Below are positions 9,235-17,473 of a stretch of 64,000 bases of DNA, one piece after another. Below the pieces are notes generated by a model. That model made no database searches and was not told the DNA's origin. It saw nothing but the letters and a program-made list of their open reading frames with translations. The position numbers and the translations under genes were made by a program. The stretch spans positions 3,968,001 through 4,032,000 of the forward strand of contig NZ_CP013926.1 of assembly GCF_001562115.1 (NCBI RefSeq), written 5' to 3'. The DNA comes from Alteromonas stellipolaris (GTDB lineage: Bacteria; Pseudomonadota; Gammaproteobacteria; Enterobacterales; Alteromonadaceae). Position 1 is the stretch's first letter. Every line of letters starts with the position of its first letter.

Positions 9235-10271
9235 TAAGACTTGGCATCCATAACAGCAACCATAGAAAGCAAGGTCAAACTCGCTGAATAATAATCCATA
9301 TTTCTGTCAATCAATGGAAGTGACAGTGGGCTATCGTCAATAATATGTTTTACCGCAGACTCAACCGCTTTCATCCCTGGTGTCATCGAATATTCAGCCA
9401 TGTCGTTCGTGACTAAATTGACGGTAGCGGGTGTGTTTTCTATATCCCACCAGCGTTTAAAATCAGAATAAAATGCCGCATCATCAATATCTGCCCATGC
9501 TAGGTGAAGCGGTATACGGCAGGCATTAAAGCCATATTCCTGAGACACCGTATTGGTTAAAGACAACTCTCCGTCGTTCACTCTTAACCAGTCAGGCGGC
9601 AGTTTGTGTTCAGAAAAGCGCGCCTTGTAAATAAACGCAGTACCACTACTGTGTAATGCTTTCCAGCGAAGCGCCTTAGACGAAATCTCAGCAATCGCAT
9701 CAATGGCAGGAAACACCCAATAAGACAAATTGACTTGTATGCCCTCATCACTATTCTCATCACTCTTAAAACCGAATTCTCCTGGCAACAGCACTAGGTA
9801 CTCTTCGGTTTCAATAAACAGCTTTTCTTCTATTGCCGTTATGATGGCTTGAGCATCACGCCGATAGCTTTTGTCTCCCCACTTATTAGCTGCACGCAAT
9901 AGTGCCCAAGCAATAAGTATGTCGCCATCTGAGGCGTTGTTAGGGTCGTCTATACATTGCTTATTTTTACTTTCACAAGGGCGGTAGCGCCAATGAAATA
10001 GCTTATCGTCTCGCTGAAGTACAGTGTGAGTCCACGTCCAGATACCATCAAACGCAGTCCTATCGTTTGCAGCAACGGCGAACAACAGACCATAACCTTG
10101 CCCCTCACTATGCGACACATCGCCATTACCCGTATCGATGACACGACCATTGTCGATAAACAAGGCTTTATAAGCTTGAAATGCTTCTTGTATTTCACGC
10201 TCTTTAGGATTGCTACACGATACCAAAATACTTAGCAGCCCAAACAGGCCGACGAGTCGAATGAACCGCAT
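9234..10271 (-). CDS. bcsZ: Endoglucanase of the cellulose operon (GH8, BcsZ)
   Basis: The 345-residue protein starts with a lipoprotein signal peptide (lipobox ILVSC, Cys19), so it is probably a periplasmic lipoprotein. A GH8 cellulase domain follows, with the block VSHSEGQGYGLLFA containing the likely catalytic acid Glu56, close to E. coli BcsZ Glu55, and the NNASDGDILIAWALL block containing the conserved Asp pair. BcsZ trims or releases stalled glucan chains during cellulose secretion. The start at 10271 is favoured by GAGGG upstream and a standard signal peptide. An ATG at 10292, overlapping the bcsB stop, is the alternative. It lies between bcsB and bcsC in one operon. Confidence 0.9.
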   Translation of the reverse strand: MRFIRLVGLFGLLSILVSCSNPKEREIQEAFQAYKALFIDNGRVIDTGNGDVSHSEGQGYGLLFAVAANDRTAFDGIWTWTHTVLQRDDKLFHWRYRPCESKNKQCIDDPNNASDGDILIAWALLRAANKWGDKSYRRDAQAIITAIEEKLFIETEEYLVLLPGEFGFKSDENSDEGIQVNLSYWVFPAIDAIAEISSKALRWKALHSSGTAFIYKARFSEHKLPPDWLRVNDGELSLTNTVSQEYGFNACRIPLHLAWADIDDAAFYSDFKRWWDIENTPATVNLVTNDMAEYSMTPGMKAVESAVKHIIDDSPLSLPLIDRNMDYYSASLTLLSMVAVMDAKS

Positions 10272-10285
10272 GCCCCTGCTACCCT

Positions 10286-12559
10286 CTACCATGAATCTTG
10301 TGCTCTTTTATTGCGGCGTCGTAGCAACAAGTAAATAAATAAGCTAACGAAAAATACTAGTACCATGAAGGTGACCAACCAATACCAAGGATTATTAGAC
10401 AACCACAAGCGAAGGGTAAGTAAAACATCATCTGGCTCACCCACTTCATATTTATCGTTAACCTGCATAACCAGCAATGGTGATTCGTTGTCGTTCCAAA
10501 CGAAGAAGTCGCCAGCCATTTGTCCCCACAAAGACAAGCTAATTAGGTCATCCACTCTGGCGGCCAATTTTTCAGGTGTTTGTGCAACCAATAAAAACAG
10601 GGTGTCGGAATTTGTGCCACTGGGGTGACGCTGTGCCACAAACACCGCATTATCACCCAAATCACTTTCCTGTACTGTAGTGCCTTCGGTAAGCATTTGG
10701 CGATATGATTTATCGTTGCTGAAATCCCTCACACGGTTGTACAACATATTTTGTGCACGGTAGGGCCAACGCTTGGTATTTCCAATGGAAGTAACAAAAC
10801 TATCTTGCTCAAGGCTGTTTAGTGTTTCTGGGCTTCCTAATACAATTAACGACCCCTCACCTTCACTTGCATCTTTAGTAATTGAAAGGTTCAACAAGGG
10901 AATTTTTGCAACTTGAGCAAGCTTACCAGCAAGGGTTAGCGCACTGTTTAAATAGTCGTTAGACGGTATGAATATTTGGCTTTTAGGTGCTGAATTAAAG
11001 CGTGCTAACGGATACCCCGTATCACCAAACAAACCTAAATCGGGCTGCACAGCAACATGACCTGCTTGGGGAAGTTGTATGCTAGAGCTGTTGTTAAACT
11101 GGAACAACAGATGAGAGCCTTGCACTTCGTTACATGCGAGTCCAGAAACAGGAGGCCGCATAGTAACAATAAAGCTGACGTTGTTGGTTCCACCTTTAAA
11201 AAAACGTGCTGGGATCTTCAGTTGATAATCTCTAAAAGATTCACCATTCACGTCGCCAAGATACAAGCCATGAACGAGTTCGCCATTCACATTAACGTTC
11301 ATTGAAGAACCAGGGCCAACGCCAGCCCCATAACCAAAATCGAGAAGAAACTCTACGCTGGCATTTTCAGGTACAAAGAAATCAGCGGGTAGCTTCATTG
11401 TGACATTTTTCTCAAAGCGCCCCTCATCAACAAATTGATCGCTTGATACCCCTAAATCGCTGAAGGTGTAACTTTCACCTGGTTGTAATGCAGCAGTTTG
11501 CTGTAACCTAGTTGCGTCCATTTGCGTCTGAGAACGCACGATAGTGCGAGCTCCAGGGTTTAATACATCGTCCATTACTGACAAGGCTTTTGCTGCGTCT
11601 AAAACCTCATCATTATTATTTCCGCTGACAATAAGTCGATATGCTGCTGGCACCCAGGTTTTATCAACAGCGACAAACGCTTCGGTGCGTTGCACTTTTA
11701 GGAAAGGGCCGTTAATTTCATTTACCACCGCGTCAGATAGCACTGGCGACAATGCTTGTTTATTCCCTACCAGAACATGAATCTCTCGCGTCTTGGCTTC
11801 ATCTAAATACCACGCTGTTTTTTCATATGCATCTATTCTATTTTCACTCCAAAATCCCTCTTCTTCTTGAGTCACTTTAGGTAAAACATATCCTTGGGGA
11901 ATGTGCGTATGCATGACACCAAGAGGTTGATATTGGTTTCTGAGTGCCAGCCCTTGCGCTATTAGGGGCAACGCTTTTTCGACAGTTTCGCTATCGGCAT
12001 CTTCAGCACTGAGTAACTGAACACTACGCTGCCCGCCAATGCCTGCACTGAAGAATCCGGATAAATCTTTAATGCCAAAATCATCCACATCTATATCGGC
12101 GTCTACTGTGAGCGAAGAAGTGTAAAGGTTCACCTCGCTCCATAGTTCCGGCGCATTACCATTGACGCATTGCATCGCGTAGTGCTGGCTGACCGCCAAC
12201 GTTAAATTGTTAAAGCCTTCGCGCCAAAGCTGAGAAGGAATATCAATTGTAGAGATAATATTGGGTTGATTTGGGACATAGGCTATCTGCCCGATGGTGG
12301 CATTGTTAAATCGCACATACATTTGTGAACGTTTCTCTATTAGCGCTTGTGAACTCACAATTTCTAATTTGAGCGAGGCTTTCGATATGTCACTAATAGC
12401 ACTTAGCGGTATTGCAATATCCACGCTACTAGACTTCCCTTCTAAGCGCGCAATACTGTCACCAGCATAAAAATCACTAAGTCGAAATGTTTGTGTTTCA
12501 GCCATAATGCTTGCAGAGAAAAACAAGCTAAACATCAGTAAGAAGTAAGGTTTTATCAT
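10286..12559 (-). CDS. bcsB: Cellulose synthase regulatory/periplasmic subunit BcsB
   Basis: The 757-residue protein has a cleavable signal peptide ending at MAETQ, a long periplasmic region built of carbohydrate-binding-like and flavodoxin-like domains, and one C-terminal membrane helix (WYWLVTFMVLVFFVSLFIY) followed by RRRNKRAQDSW. BcsB binds BcsA through this helix and guides the glucan through the periplasm. The start at 12559 follows AAGGA at 12566-12570, embedded in the last codons of bcsA, and lies 2 nt after the bcsA stop. A longer frame from 12724 would add 55 residues before the signal peptide and overlap bcsA by 163 nt, so it was rejected. Confidence 0.93.
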   Translation of the reverse strand: MIKPYFLLMFSLFFSASIMAETQTFRLSDFYAGDSIARLEGKSSSVDIAIPLSAISDISKASLKLEIVSSQALIEKRSQMYVRFNNATIGQIAYVPNQPNIISTIDIPSQLWREGFNNLTLAVSQHYAMQCVNGNAPELWSEVNLYTSSLTVDADIDVDDFGIKDLSGFFSAGIGGQRSVQLLSAEDADSETVEKALPLIAQGLALRNQYQPLGVMHTHIPQGYVLPKVTQEEEGFWSENRIDAYEKTAWYLDEAKTREIHVLVGNKQALSPVLSDAVVNEINGPFLKVQRTEAFVAVDKTWVPAAYRLIVSGNNNDEVLDAAKALSVMDDVLNPGARTIVRSQTQMDATRLQQTAALQPGESYTFSDLGVSSDQFVDEGRFEKNVTMKLPADFFVPENASVEFLLDFGYGAGVGPGSSMNVNVNGELVHGLYLGDVNGESFRDYQLKIPARFFKGGTNNVSFIVTMRPPVSGLACNEVQGSHLLFQFNNSSSIQLPQAGHVAVQPDLGLFGDTGYPLARFNSAPKSQIFIPSNDYLNSALTLAGKLAQVAKIPLLNLSITKDASEGEGSLIVLGSPETLNSLEQDSFVTSIGNTKRWPYRAQNMLYNRVRDFSNDKSYRQMLTEGTTVQESDLGDNAVFVAQRHPSGTNSDTLFLLVAQTPEKLAARVDDLISLSLWGQMAGDFFVWNDNESPLLVMQVNDKYEVGEPDDVLLTLRLWLSNNPWYWLVTFMVLVFFVSLFIYLLLRRRNKRAQDSW

Positions 12560-12561
12560 TA

Positions 12562-14778
12562 TTATTCCTTCAATACCCCAGTACGCAATTTTAATCGTAG
12601 AAGAAGTTTCTTTAGTAAAAAAAACAGATGAGCAAATATAGGACCTAGCCCTACATTTAAAACATGTCGCATACCAAACCAGTATGATATTGGACGAGTT
12701 CGGCGTCGTTGAAATGATTGCCAACGCCTACTGTCACATAAACAATAGGCCACAACGTTATTTCGTTCCACGTCGCTTTGTGGATTAAACGTTGCACGTA
12801 AGGTCTTCTTATTACTATCGAATTCAACCACTTTAAGATGTAAATCCACATTAGCTTTTAATGCCTCTGCCCAGGACGTTAATACCACATTAGAAGGAAT
12901 CATCGGTAAATCCCCTCTAATCTGTATTTTTACCCCACTAGAAGACATGTCGTTTAACTCCCCTACCCAGGCTTGTCCTTCGTGCGTACTAATCACAACG
13001 TTATCAGTGGCGGGTAGTCGCGATTGGCTTCGAAGTTGTTTACGCTCAAGCAATACGCTCATAGCGCTGAACAACAGCAATAAATTAAAACCATTCCACA
13101 GTAATACAACGAGTGTAAGCTCTCGGGTAAGCGGCTCATTAATGAATTTATAAATGCCGATAATCATGGCAAACGAAAGTAATGCGGTTACCCAGTAAAA
13201 CACGCTAGAAAGTGGCGAAACAAAGTTTTTATCTAAACTCTCCCCTTTGGGAGTAACCACAAATGAGGGCGCGCGAGGCTTTAAAAATACTTTGATGAGC
13301 GCCATCAGTGTAAACGCACATTGCAGTATTTCGTACAACTCAGAGACCAGCGGCCAGCGGGTTCGCCCAAACAGCATAGTGGAAATCATGTAGGTTGCGA
13401 TAACGTGTGGCATGGTAAACGCCAAAATTTCCATCATTGAGGCATGGTAAACCTGTAGCCCAAACACCAGATAACCCAGCGGCATTAGCAGAAAGATAAC
13501 CCGTGCGAAGGGAAACAGCCAAAACATAATAGAGCTCATGTAACCAACCCGTTGATACCAAGACAAGCCTTTCGCGTTGTAGGGTTTTTTCAGCAATAAA
13601 ATTTGGGTCATACCCTGTGCCCAGCGCATACGTTGCTGGATAAAGGCATCAAAGGTTTCCGGCGCTAATCCGCTTACCATTGGTCGGTCAACATACACTG
13701 ATTCATAGCCCATTTTATGTAAATCTAGCGCTGTTTCTGCGTCTTCAGTGATAGATTCTCCCGAAATGCCCCCTACCAATTCTAAATGTGCTCGGCGCAT
13801 TAGCGCAGCCGACCCACAAAAAAACGAACTAGACCAGTAATCTAAGCCTTTTTGGATAGTGCCGTAAAACATGTCATTTTCAGAGGGCATGCGGGTAAAC
13901 GCCGAGAAATAGTTTCGTTCGACGGGGTCTGGGTTAGCCATAAAGTGAGGGGTTTGTACCAAGAACACTTTTTCTTTTTTAACCATCCAAGGCACGGTTC
14001 GGCTTAAAAAGTCGCTAGTGGGGACGTGGTCCGCATCTAAGATAACAATGAGCTCACCAAAGGTATTATTAATGGCGCTGTTTACGTTGCCCGCTTTCGC
14101 GTAAAGGTTCTGCGCACGAGTATGGTAGGTTACCCCCAACCTTTCACAAAGCGCCTTTAATTCTGCACGTCGCTCCACTGCTACTTGCGCTTTTTGTGGG
14201 TCTGCTTGGTTAATTTTTTGGTCAGTACCGCCGTCATCTAACAGGTGAATACTGACCTTGTCAGCTGGATAATCCATCACTTTGGCTGCCCGAATAGTTA
14301 TTTCTAGAATGTCTTGTGATTCGTTGTACGTGGGGATCATGACATCTACAGTGGGCAACTGTGTTCTATCTATATCGTCAAGAGAAAGCTGAGGTCGACT
14401 AAGTGGGAATACATTTACAATACACCCCAGTATCGAGGTAATTCCAGCATAAATTTCAGCTAGAAATAGAAGCCATATCGCAATAAATGAAAACACGTCA
14501 GTGGCTGAAAGCGTGTACAAGCCCCGCCAGAATAAATAGCGCAAAGTAATAGCGACGCCGAGTACCAGCGCGAGTGTTCTAAAGAAATATTGAAATCGTT
14601 GTGCGAAATTTGCTTCACGGCTACATATTGAAATGATAACCAGAATAACAGAAGAAGAGATTAGTTGGCCTGCTGCGTCCATAGGGGCAAGAAGCAGTAA
14701 TCCTAGGAGCGTTGAGACAATAAATAGGGCAATTAGAAGATAACGAGTGTGATGCTTATTAGTTAACGAATTGCCCAA
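12562..14778 (-). CDS. bcsA: Cellulose synthase catalytic subunit with PilZ domain
   Basis: This 738-residue membrane GT2 enzyme polymerises UDP-glucose into beta-1,4-glucan. Visible residues are DDG (181-183), DAD (248-250), TED (344-346) and QRMRW (382-386), matching the D, DxD, TED and QxxRW motifs, with several membrane helices on both sides. A PilZ domain near the C-terminus has RSQSR (583-587) and DMSSSG (610-615), the c-di-GMP binding motifs, so activity should depend on c-di-GMP. The start is a TTG at 14778 with GGATAG upstream. No ATG occurs before the first membrane helix. It overlaps the end of the preceding unknown gene by 20 nt. Confidence 0.95.
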   Translation of the reverse strand: MGNSLTNKHHTRYLLIALFIVSTLLGLLLLAPMDAAGQLISSSVILVIISICSREANFAQRFQYFFRTLALVLGVAITLRYLFWRGLYTLSATDVFSFIAIWLLFLAEIYAGITSILGCIVNVFPLSRPQLSLDDIDRTQLPTVDVMIPTYNESQDILEITIRAAKVMDYPADKVSIHLLDDGGTDQKINQADPQKAQVAVERRAELKALCERLGVTYHTRAQNLYAKAGNVNSAINNTFGELIVILDADHVPTSDFLSRTVPWMVKKEKVFLVQTPHFMANPDPVERNYFSAFTRMPSENDMFYGTIQKGLDYWSSSFFCGSAALMRRAHLELVGGISGESITEDAETALDLHKMGYESVYVDRPMVSGLAPETFDAFIQQRMRWAQGMTQILLLKKPYNAKGLSWYQRVGYMSSIMFWLFPFARVIFLLMPLGYLVFGLQVYHASMMEILAFTMPHVIATYMISTMLFGRTRWPLVSELYEILQCAFTLMALIKVFLKPRAPSFVVTPKGESLDKNFVSPLSSVFYWVTALLSFAMIIGIYKFINEPLTRELTLVVLLWNGFNLLLLFSAMSVLLERKQLRSQSRLPATDNVVISTHEGQAWVGELNDMSSSGVKIQIRGDLPMIPSNVVLTSWAEALKANVDLHLKVVEFDSNKKTLRATFNPQSDVERNNVVAYCLCDSRRWQSFQRRRTRPISYWFGMRHVLNVGLGPIFAHLFFLLKKLLLRLKLRTGVLKE

Positions 14779-15262
14779 GGTTACTATCCAAAATATTAAC
14801 GTGAGTCACGTTAGCATAGCTCGCTCTATTAATTAACGTAACCTTACCGTCTGCAATTTCGAGTTCGTGGTTACTCTGGTAAAACATTCGAGAAATGCTA
14901 TCGCGAGTTTTCTGGCTACTACGGCCCAATAAAAACCAAGCAGGATACGTTGCCACGCCCAGTGCCATTACCACCACCATACTGAAAAATACGAAAGGAG
15001 TAAGAATAGGGGCCATGTACAAAGAGAAAAATAATGCTCCCATACAAGCTAAGGTAACAACTCCTGTTACTTTACGCAGTCGTTTAATTTTTAACAACTT
15101 TTTTTCTGCATTAACATATAAGTTAAGACGTTTTTTCCAAAGTTGTTCGGTCTCTTCTTTAGATTGACCACCAATCAGCTTCGCACAGGGCTCGGCTGCT
15201 TCATCAATATGACTATCGGCAAGCGATGTCACTCGATGAGCGTGCAAGTTCACTACATTCAT
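14759..15262 (-). CDS. Unknown two-helix membrane protein, first gene of the cellulose operon
   Basis: The product is about 167 residues from ATG 15262, or 171 from GTG 15274. I do not recognise the family. An N-terminal soluble region with charged helices (about 30-60) is followed by two adjacent membrane helices (about 64-110) and a C-terminal soluble part with short beta-rich text (ELEIADGKVTLINR). It overlaps the TTG start of bcsA by 20 nt, so the two are almost certainly cotranslated. It stands where bcsQ or bcsR occur in enterobacterial operons, but it has neither the P-loop of BcsQ nor the short length of BcsR. A role in assembling or regulating the synthase is inference. Confidence 0.75.
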   Translation of the reverse strand: MNVVNLHAHRVTSLADSHIDEAAEPCAKLIGGQSKEETEQLWKKRLNLYVNAEKKLLKIKRLRKVTGVVTLACMGALFFSLYMAPILTPFVFFSMVVVMALGVATYPAWFLLGRSSQKTRDSISRMFYQSNHELEIADGKVTLINRASYANVTHVNILDSNLGQFVN

Positions 15263-15423
15263 AAAATACACCACTTCTCAGACTACGGAAGAGTTTACAA
15301 ATACTCTTGCAAGGTAAAAATCTGAGGCCTGATACCCTCAGATGATTCTTTATACCCATTGAAGTGGTGTGATTAAATTCAACTTTGGCTTATTAGCATA
15401 AAGTAGAAAGCATAAAGCAATGT

Positions 15424-15446
15424 TTTAAAAGGTTTTTTAAAAACCT
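15424..15446 (-). terminator. Weak terminator-like hairpin after the YgjV-like gene
   Basis: AGGTTTTT/AAAAACCT forms an AT-rich hairpin followed on the minus strand by TTTT, 18 nt after the stop of the gene at 15464. The stem is weak, so readthrough into the cellulose operon is possible. Confidence 0.4.
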
Positions 15447-15463
15447 CGCGCAGCCACTTTAGA

Positions 15464-15970
15464 CTAATGGTTTACCTTCTTTTTATCACTAATCATCTTT
15501 GTCACGATGCTGAATAAGTTACTGATATTAAAAACAGTACCAAAAATACTGCCTACTGATAGGGCGTACATGAGCCCTAATGTTTCTGCGAGCAAGAAAT
15601 AACGCCTTATTTTATCTGCCTCTCTTAACACAATTGAGCCTATCGTAAAGATAAGCGATGAGGCATAGGCAATAAATATGTTCCAGTCATGGTGCAGAAT
15701 AAACCACTCATACAGCATGAAGAGGATATTGGCGGCCACGAAAATAAACAGTACCCATCGGCTACGATTTTTAATAGCAATAAAGTTACGTAACCCCGCT
15801 AAGCAAGTACCCACGCCGGCAGCCATGGCATCAAGCATAAAAAAGTGCACGCTTAAGCTCAGCAAAGCAAAGGCAGATATAAACAAATAGCGCTCTACAC
15901 TATTTTGCCTATAACCAATAAAATTAAGTACGACGGCAATGGCACCGAACGCTTCAGCTACAATCAACAT
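15464..15970 (-). CDS. YgjV family inner-membrane protein
   Basis: The 168-residue protein is almost wholly hydrophobic, with about five or six membrane helices. The opening AEAFGAIAVVLNFIGYRQ and the segment AGVGTCLAGLRNFIAI match the general look of the YgjV/Imp family of bacterial inner-membrane proteins, whose function is not established. It lies 15 nt downstream of trmN6 on the same strand, so the two may form a small operon. The tail (DKKKVNH) is short and basic. No transport or catalytic motif is visible. Confidence 0.75.
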   Translation of the reverse strand: MLIVAEAFGAIAVVLNFIGYRQNSVERYLFISAFALLSLSVHFFMLDAMAAGVGTCLAGLRNFIAIKNRSRWVLFIFVAANILFMLYEWFILHHDWNIFIAYASSLIFTIGSIVLREADKIRRYFLLAETLGLMYALSVGSIFGTVFNISNLFSIVTKMISDKKKVNH

Positions 15971-15985
15971 GCCAAACTACCTTTG

Positions 15986-16720
15986 TTAAAAGCGTAAATA
16001 AAATTCGCGGCAAAGCGCTTTGAAATCACATGAATAGTCTCCGGCTTCATCTCTAATCGCCAGGTGTTCTATGTCTCTGTGTTTATGGTTCTGGTTTTGG
16101 TTCTGTTGCTTGCTCATACAAAATACCGTTACATAAGGGCCGCGCTGGTCATCGTGCTGTACTCTCAATATACGATTCGTGAATAAACCTAATTCAGCAG
16201 CCATGTCTATAATTTCGTTCTCTCTGGCAAAAGGATAAAGGCAATAGAATTCACCAGTACGGGTAAGTGTTTCAGCAACAAATGAAAGAAGATTTACTGG
16301 AGTGAGTGAAACAGTTTGCCTAGCATGTTCTCTTATTTCGCTTTGTGATTGGTAGGCGTGGCTATCGCCTTTAACCTGTTCGAAATAGGGCGGATTAGAC
16401 ACGATAAGATCGAAAGCGTTATCTGCGGCTAAGTCGGACAACTTGGTATGCTGCACTGTTATTTTTGTTGGCCAAGGCGAAGCAGCAACGTTAGCGCTTG
16501 CTTGTAATGCAGCTCCTTTATCAATATCGATAGCGGTAATTTTAGCCGATGGGATAGACTGTTGCGCCATCATTAGCGCGAGAATACCCGTGCCAGTGCC
16601 GATATCAAGAATATGGACACCTTGATTGGGCTTAGCCCAACTGCCTAAAATAATACTGTCAGTATTTACCTTCATGGCACAATTGGTTTGATTAACAACG
16701 AATTGCTTACAGCGAAACAT
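15986..16720 (-). CDS. trmN6: tRNA1(Val) adenine-37 N6-methyltransferase
   Basis: The 244-residue protein has the SAM-binding motif LDIGTGTGILALMMAQ (about residues 39-54) and the catalytic NPPYFEQ motif (about 110), which marks N6-adenine methyltransferases. The opening FRCKQFVVNQTNCAMKVNTD matches the YfiC/TrmN6 family. The enzyme methylates A37 of tRNA-Val. Near the C-terminus a polar insertion rich in Asn, Gln and His (about 212-222) is encoded by a GGTTCTGG/GGTTTTGG tract resembling the repeat upstream of the gene. The gene is followed at 15 nt by the YgjV-like gene. Confidence 0.9.
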   Translation of the reverse strand: MFRCKQFVVNQTNCAMKVNTDSIILGSWAKPNQGVHILDIGTGTGILALMMAQQSIPSAKITAIDIDKGAALQASANVAASPWPTKITVQHTKLSDLAADNAFDLIVSNPPYFEQVKGDSHAYQSQSEIREHARQTVSLTPVNLLSFVAETLTRTGEFYCLYPFARENEIIDMAAELGLFTNRILRVQHDDQRGPYVTVFCMSKQQNQNQNHKHRDIEHLAIRDEAGDYSCDFKALCREFYLRF

Positions 16721-16744
16721 GGTGGTTCTCTTTATATTTCTGAT

Positions 16745-16768
16745 TTTTGGTTTTGGTTTTGGTTTTGG
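16745..16768. repeat. Hexanucleotide tandem repeat (TTTTGG)x4
   Basis: Four perfect TTTTGG copies lie 25-48 nt upstream of the trmN6 start, between trmN6 and the oxidoreductase gene. On the trmN6 coding strand this is (CCAAAA)x4. A related but imperfect GGTTCTGGTTTTGG tract occurs inside trmN6 near 16087. Confidence 0.9.
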
Positions 16769-16792
16769 CTGTTTAAGGCGCTGCGCTCTGCC

Positions 16793-17413
16793 CTACCACT
16801 TTTGCCTTGTCATCATGTTTCTTGCTACATCGACAGCATGTACTGGGCGATATTTCTTTAACGGTCCTTGCATCAACATTTTCCAAACTGGTGCAGTTTT
16901 TTGTGCCACATCTTCTAGAGTGCGAGATTCGCTTCGCGTGCCTAACAGAAGTGAAGGACGAACTGCCGCCGCATGAGGAAGCTGAGGCATACGCATTATC
17001 GCGTTTTCTAACTCACCTTTCACCCGCAAATAAAAATTACTGCTTTTTGCATCTGCCCCTACCGATGAGATCCACACAAAGCTACCGGTTCGCTGGGCAC
17101 GGGTTAGTTGCGCGGCAATATGCACGTATTCGAAGTCAACGCGTCTGAACGCCGATTTAGAGCCGGCTTGTTTAAGTGTGGTACCTAAACAGCAATACAC
17201 GTGATCAACACCAAAATACCCTTGGTAGTCCTGCAGGTTATCAAAATCGATAACCACGGGTTTTAACCTATTATATGGATCGGAAAATTGACTAGACTGC
17301 AGCGGTTTTCTAACCAAACAGGTCACTTCGCTGTAGCGACGGTCCTGTAAAAGTATATTTACCAACGTTCGTCCCACTAATCCGGTCGCTCCTAGCACCA
17401 TTGCGGTTTTCAT
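16793..17413 (-). CDS. NAD(P)-binding Rossmann-fold oxidoreductase (HTATIP2/YwnB-like)
   Basis: The 206-residue product begins with a Rossmann dinucleotide loop, GATGLVGRTLV (about residues 8-18). A short-chain-dehydrogenase-like fold follows with the blocks HVYCCLGTTLKQAGS and FVWISSVGADAKSSNFYLRVKGELE, in which Ser and the YLRVKG element correspond to the atypical SDR/NAD(P)H-binding group. The substrate is unknown. The start was moved to ATG 17413, which directly precedes the nucleotide-binding strand and has AAGG about 9 nt upstream. The longer frame from 17458 adds 15 unlikely residues. It is divergent from the peptidase gene, with starts about 60 nt apart. Confidence 0.8.
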   Translation of the reverse strand: MKTAMVLGATGLVGRTLVNILLQDRRYSEVTCLVRKPLQSSQFSDPYNRLKPVVIDFDNLQDYQGYFGVDHVYCCLGTTLKQAGSKSAFRRVDFEYVHIAAQLTRAQRTGSFVWISSVGADAKSSNFYLRVKGELENAIMRMPQLPHAAAVRPSLLLGTRSESRTLEDVAQKTAPVWKMLMQGPLKKYRPVHAVDVARNMMTRQKW

Positions 17414-17473
17414 ACTTAGTACCTTGTATCCTAAGACAGTTTCTCTACAATCAACCATTCGACAGTTAAAAAT

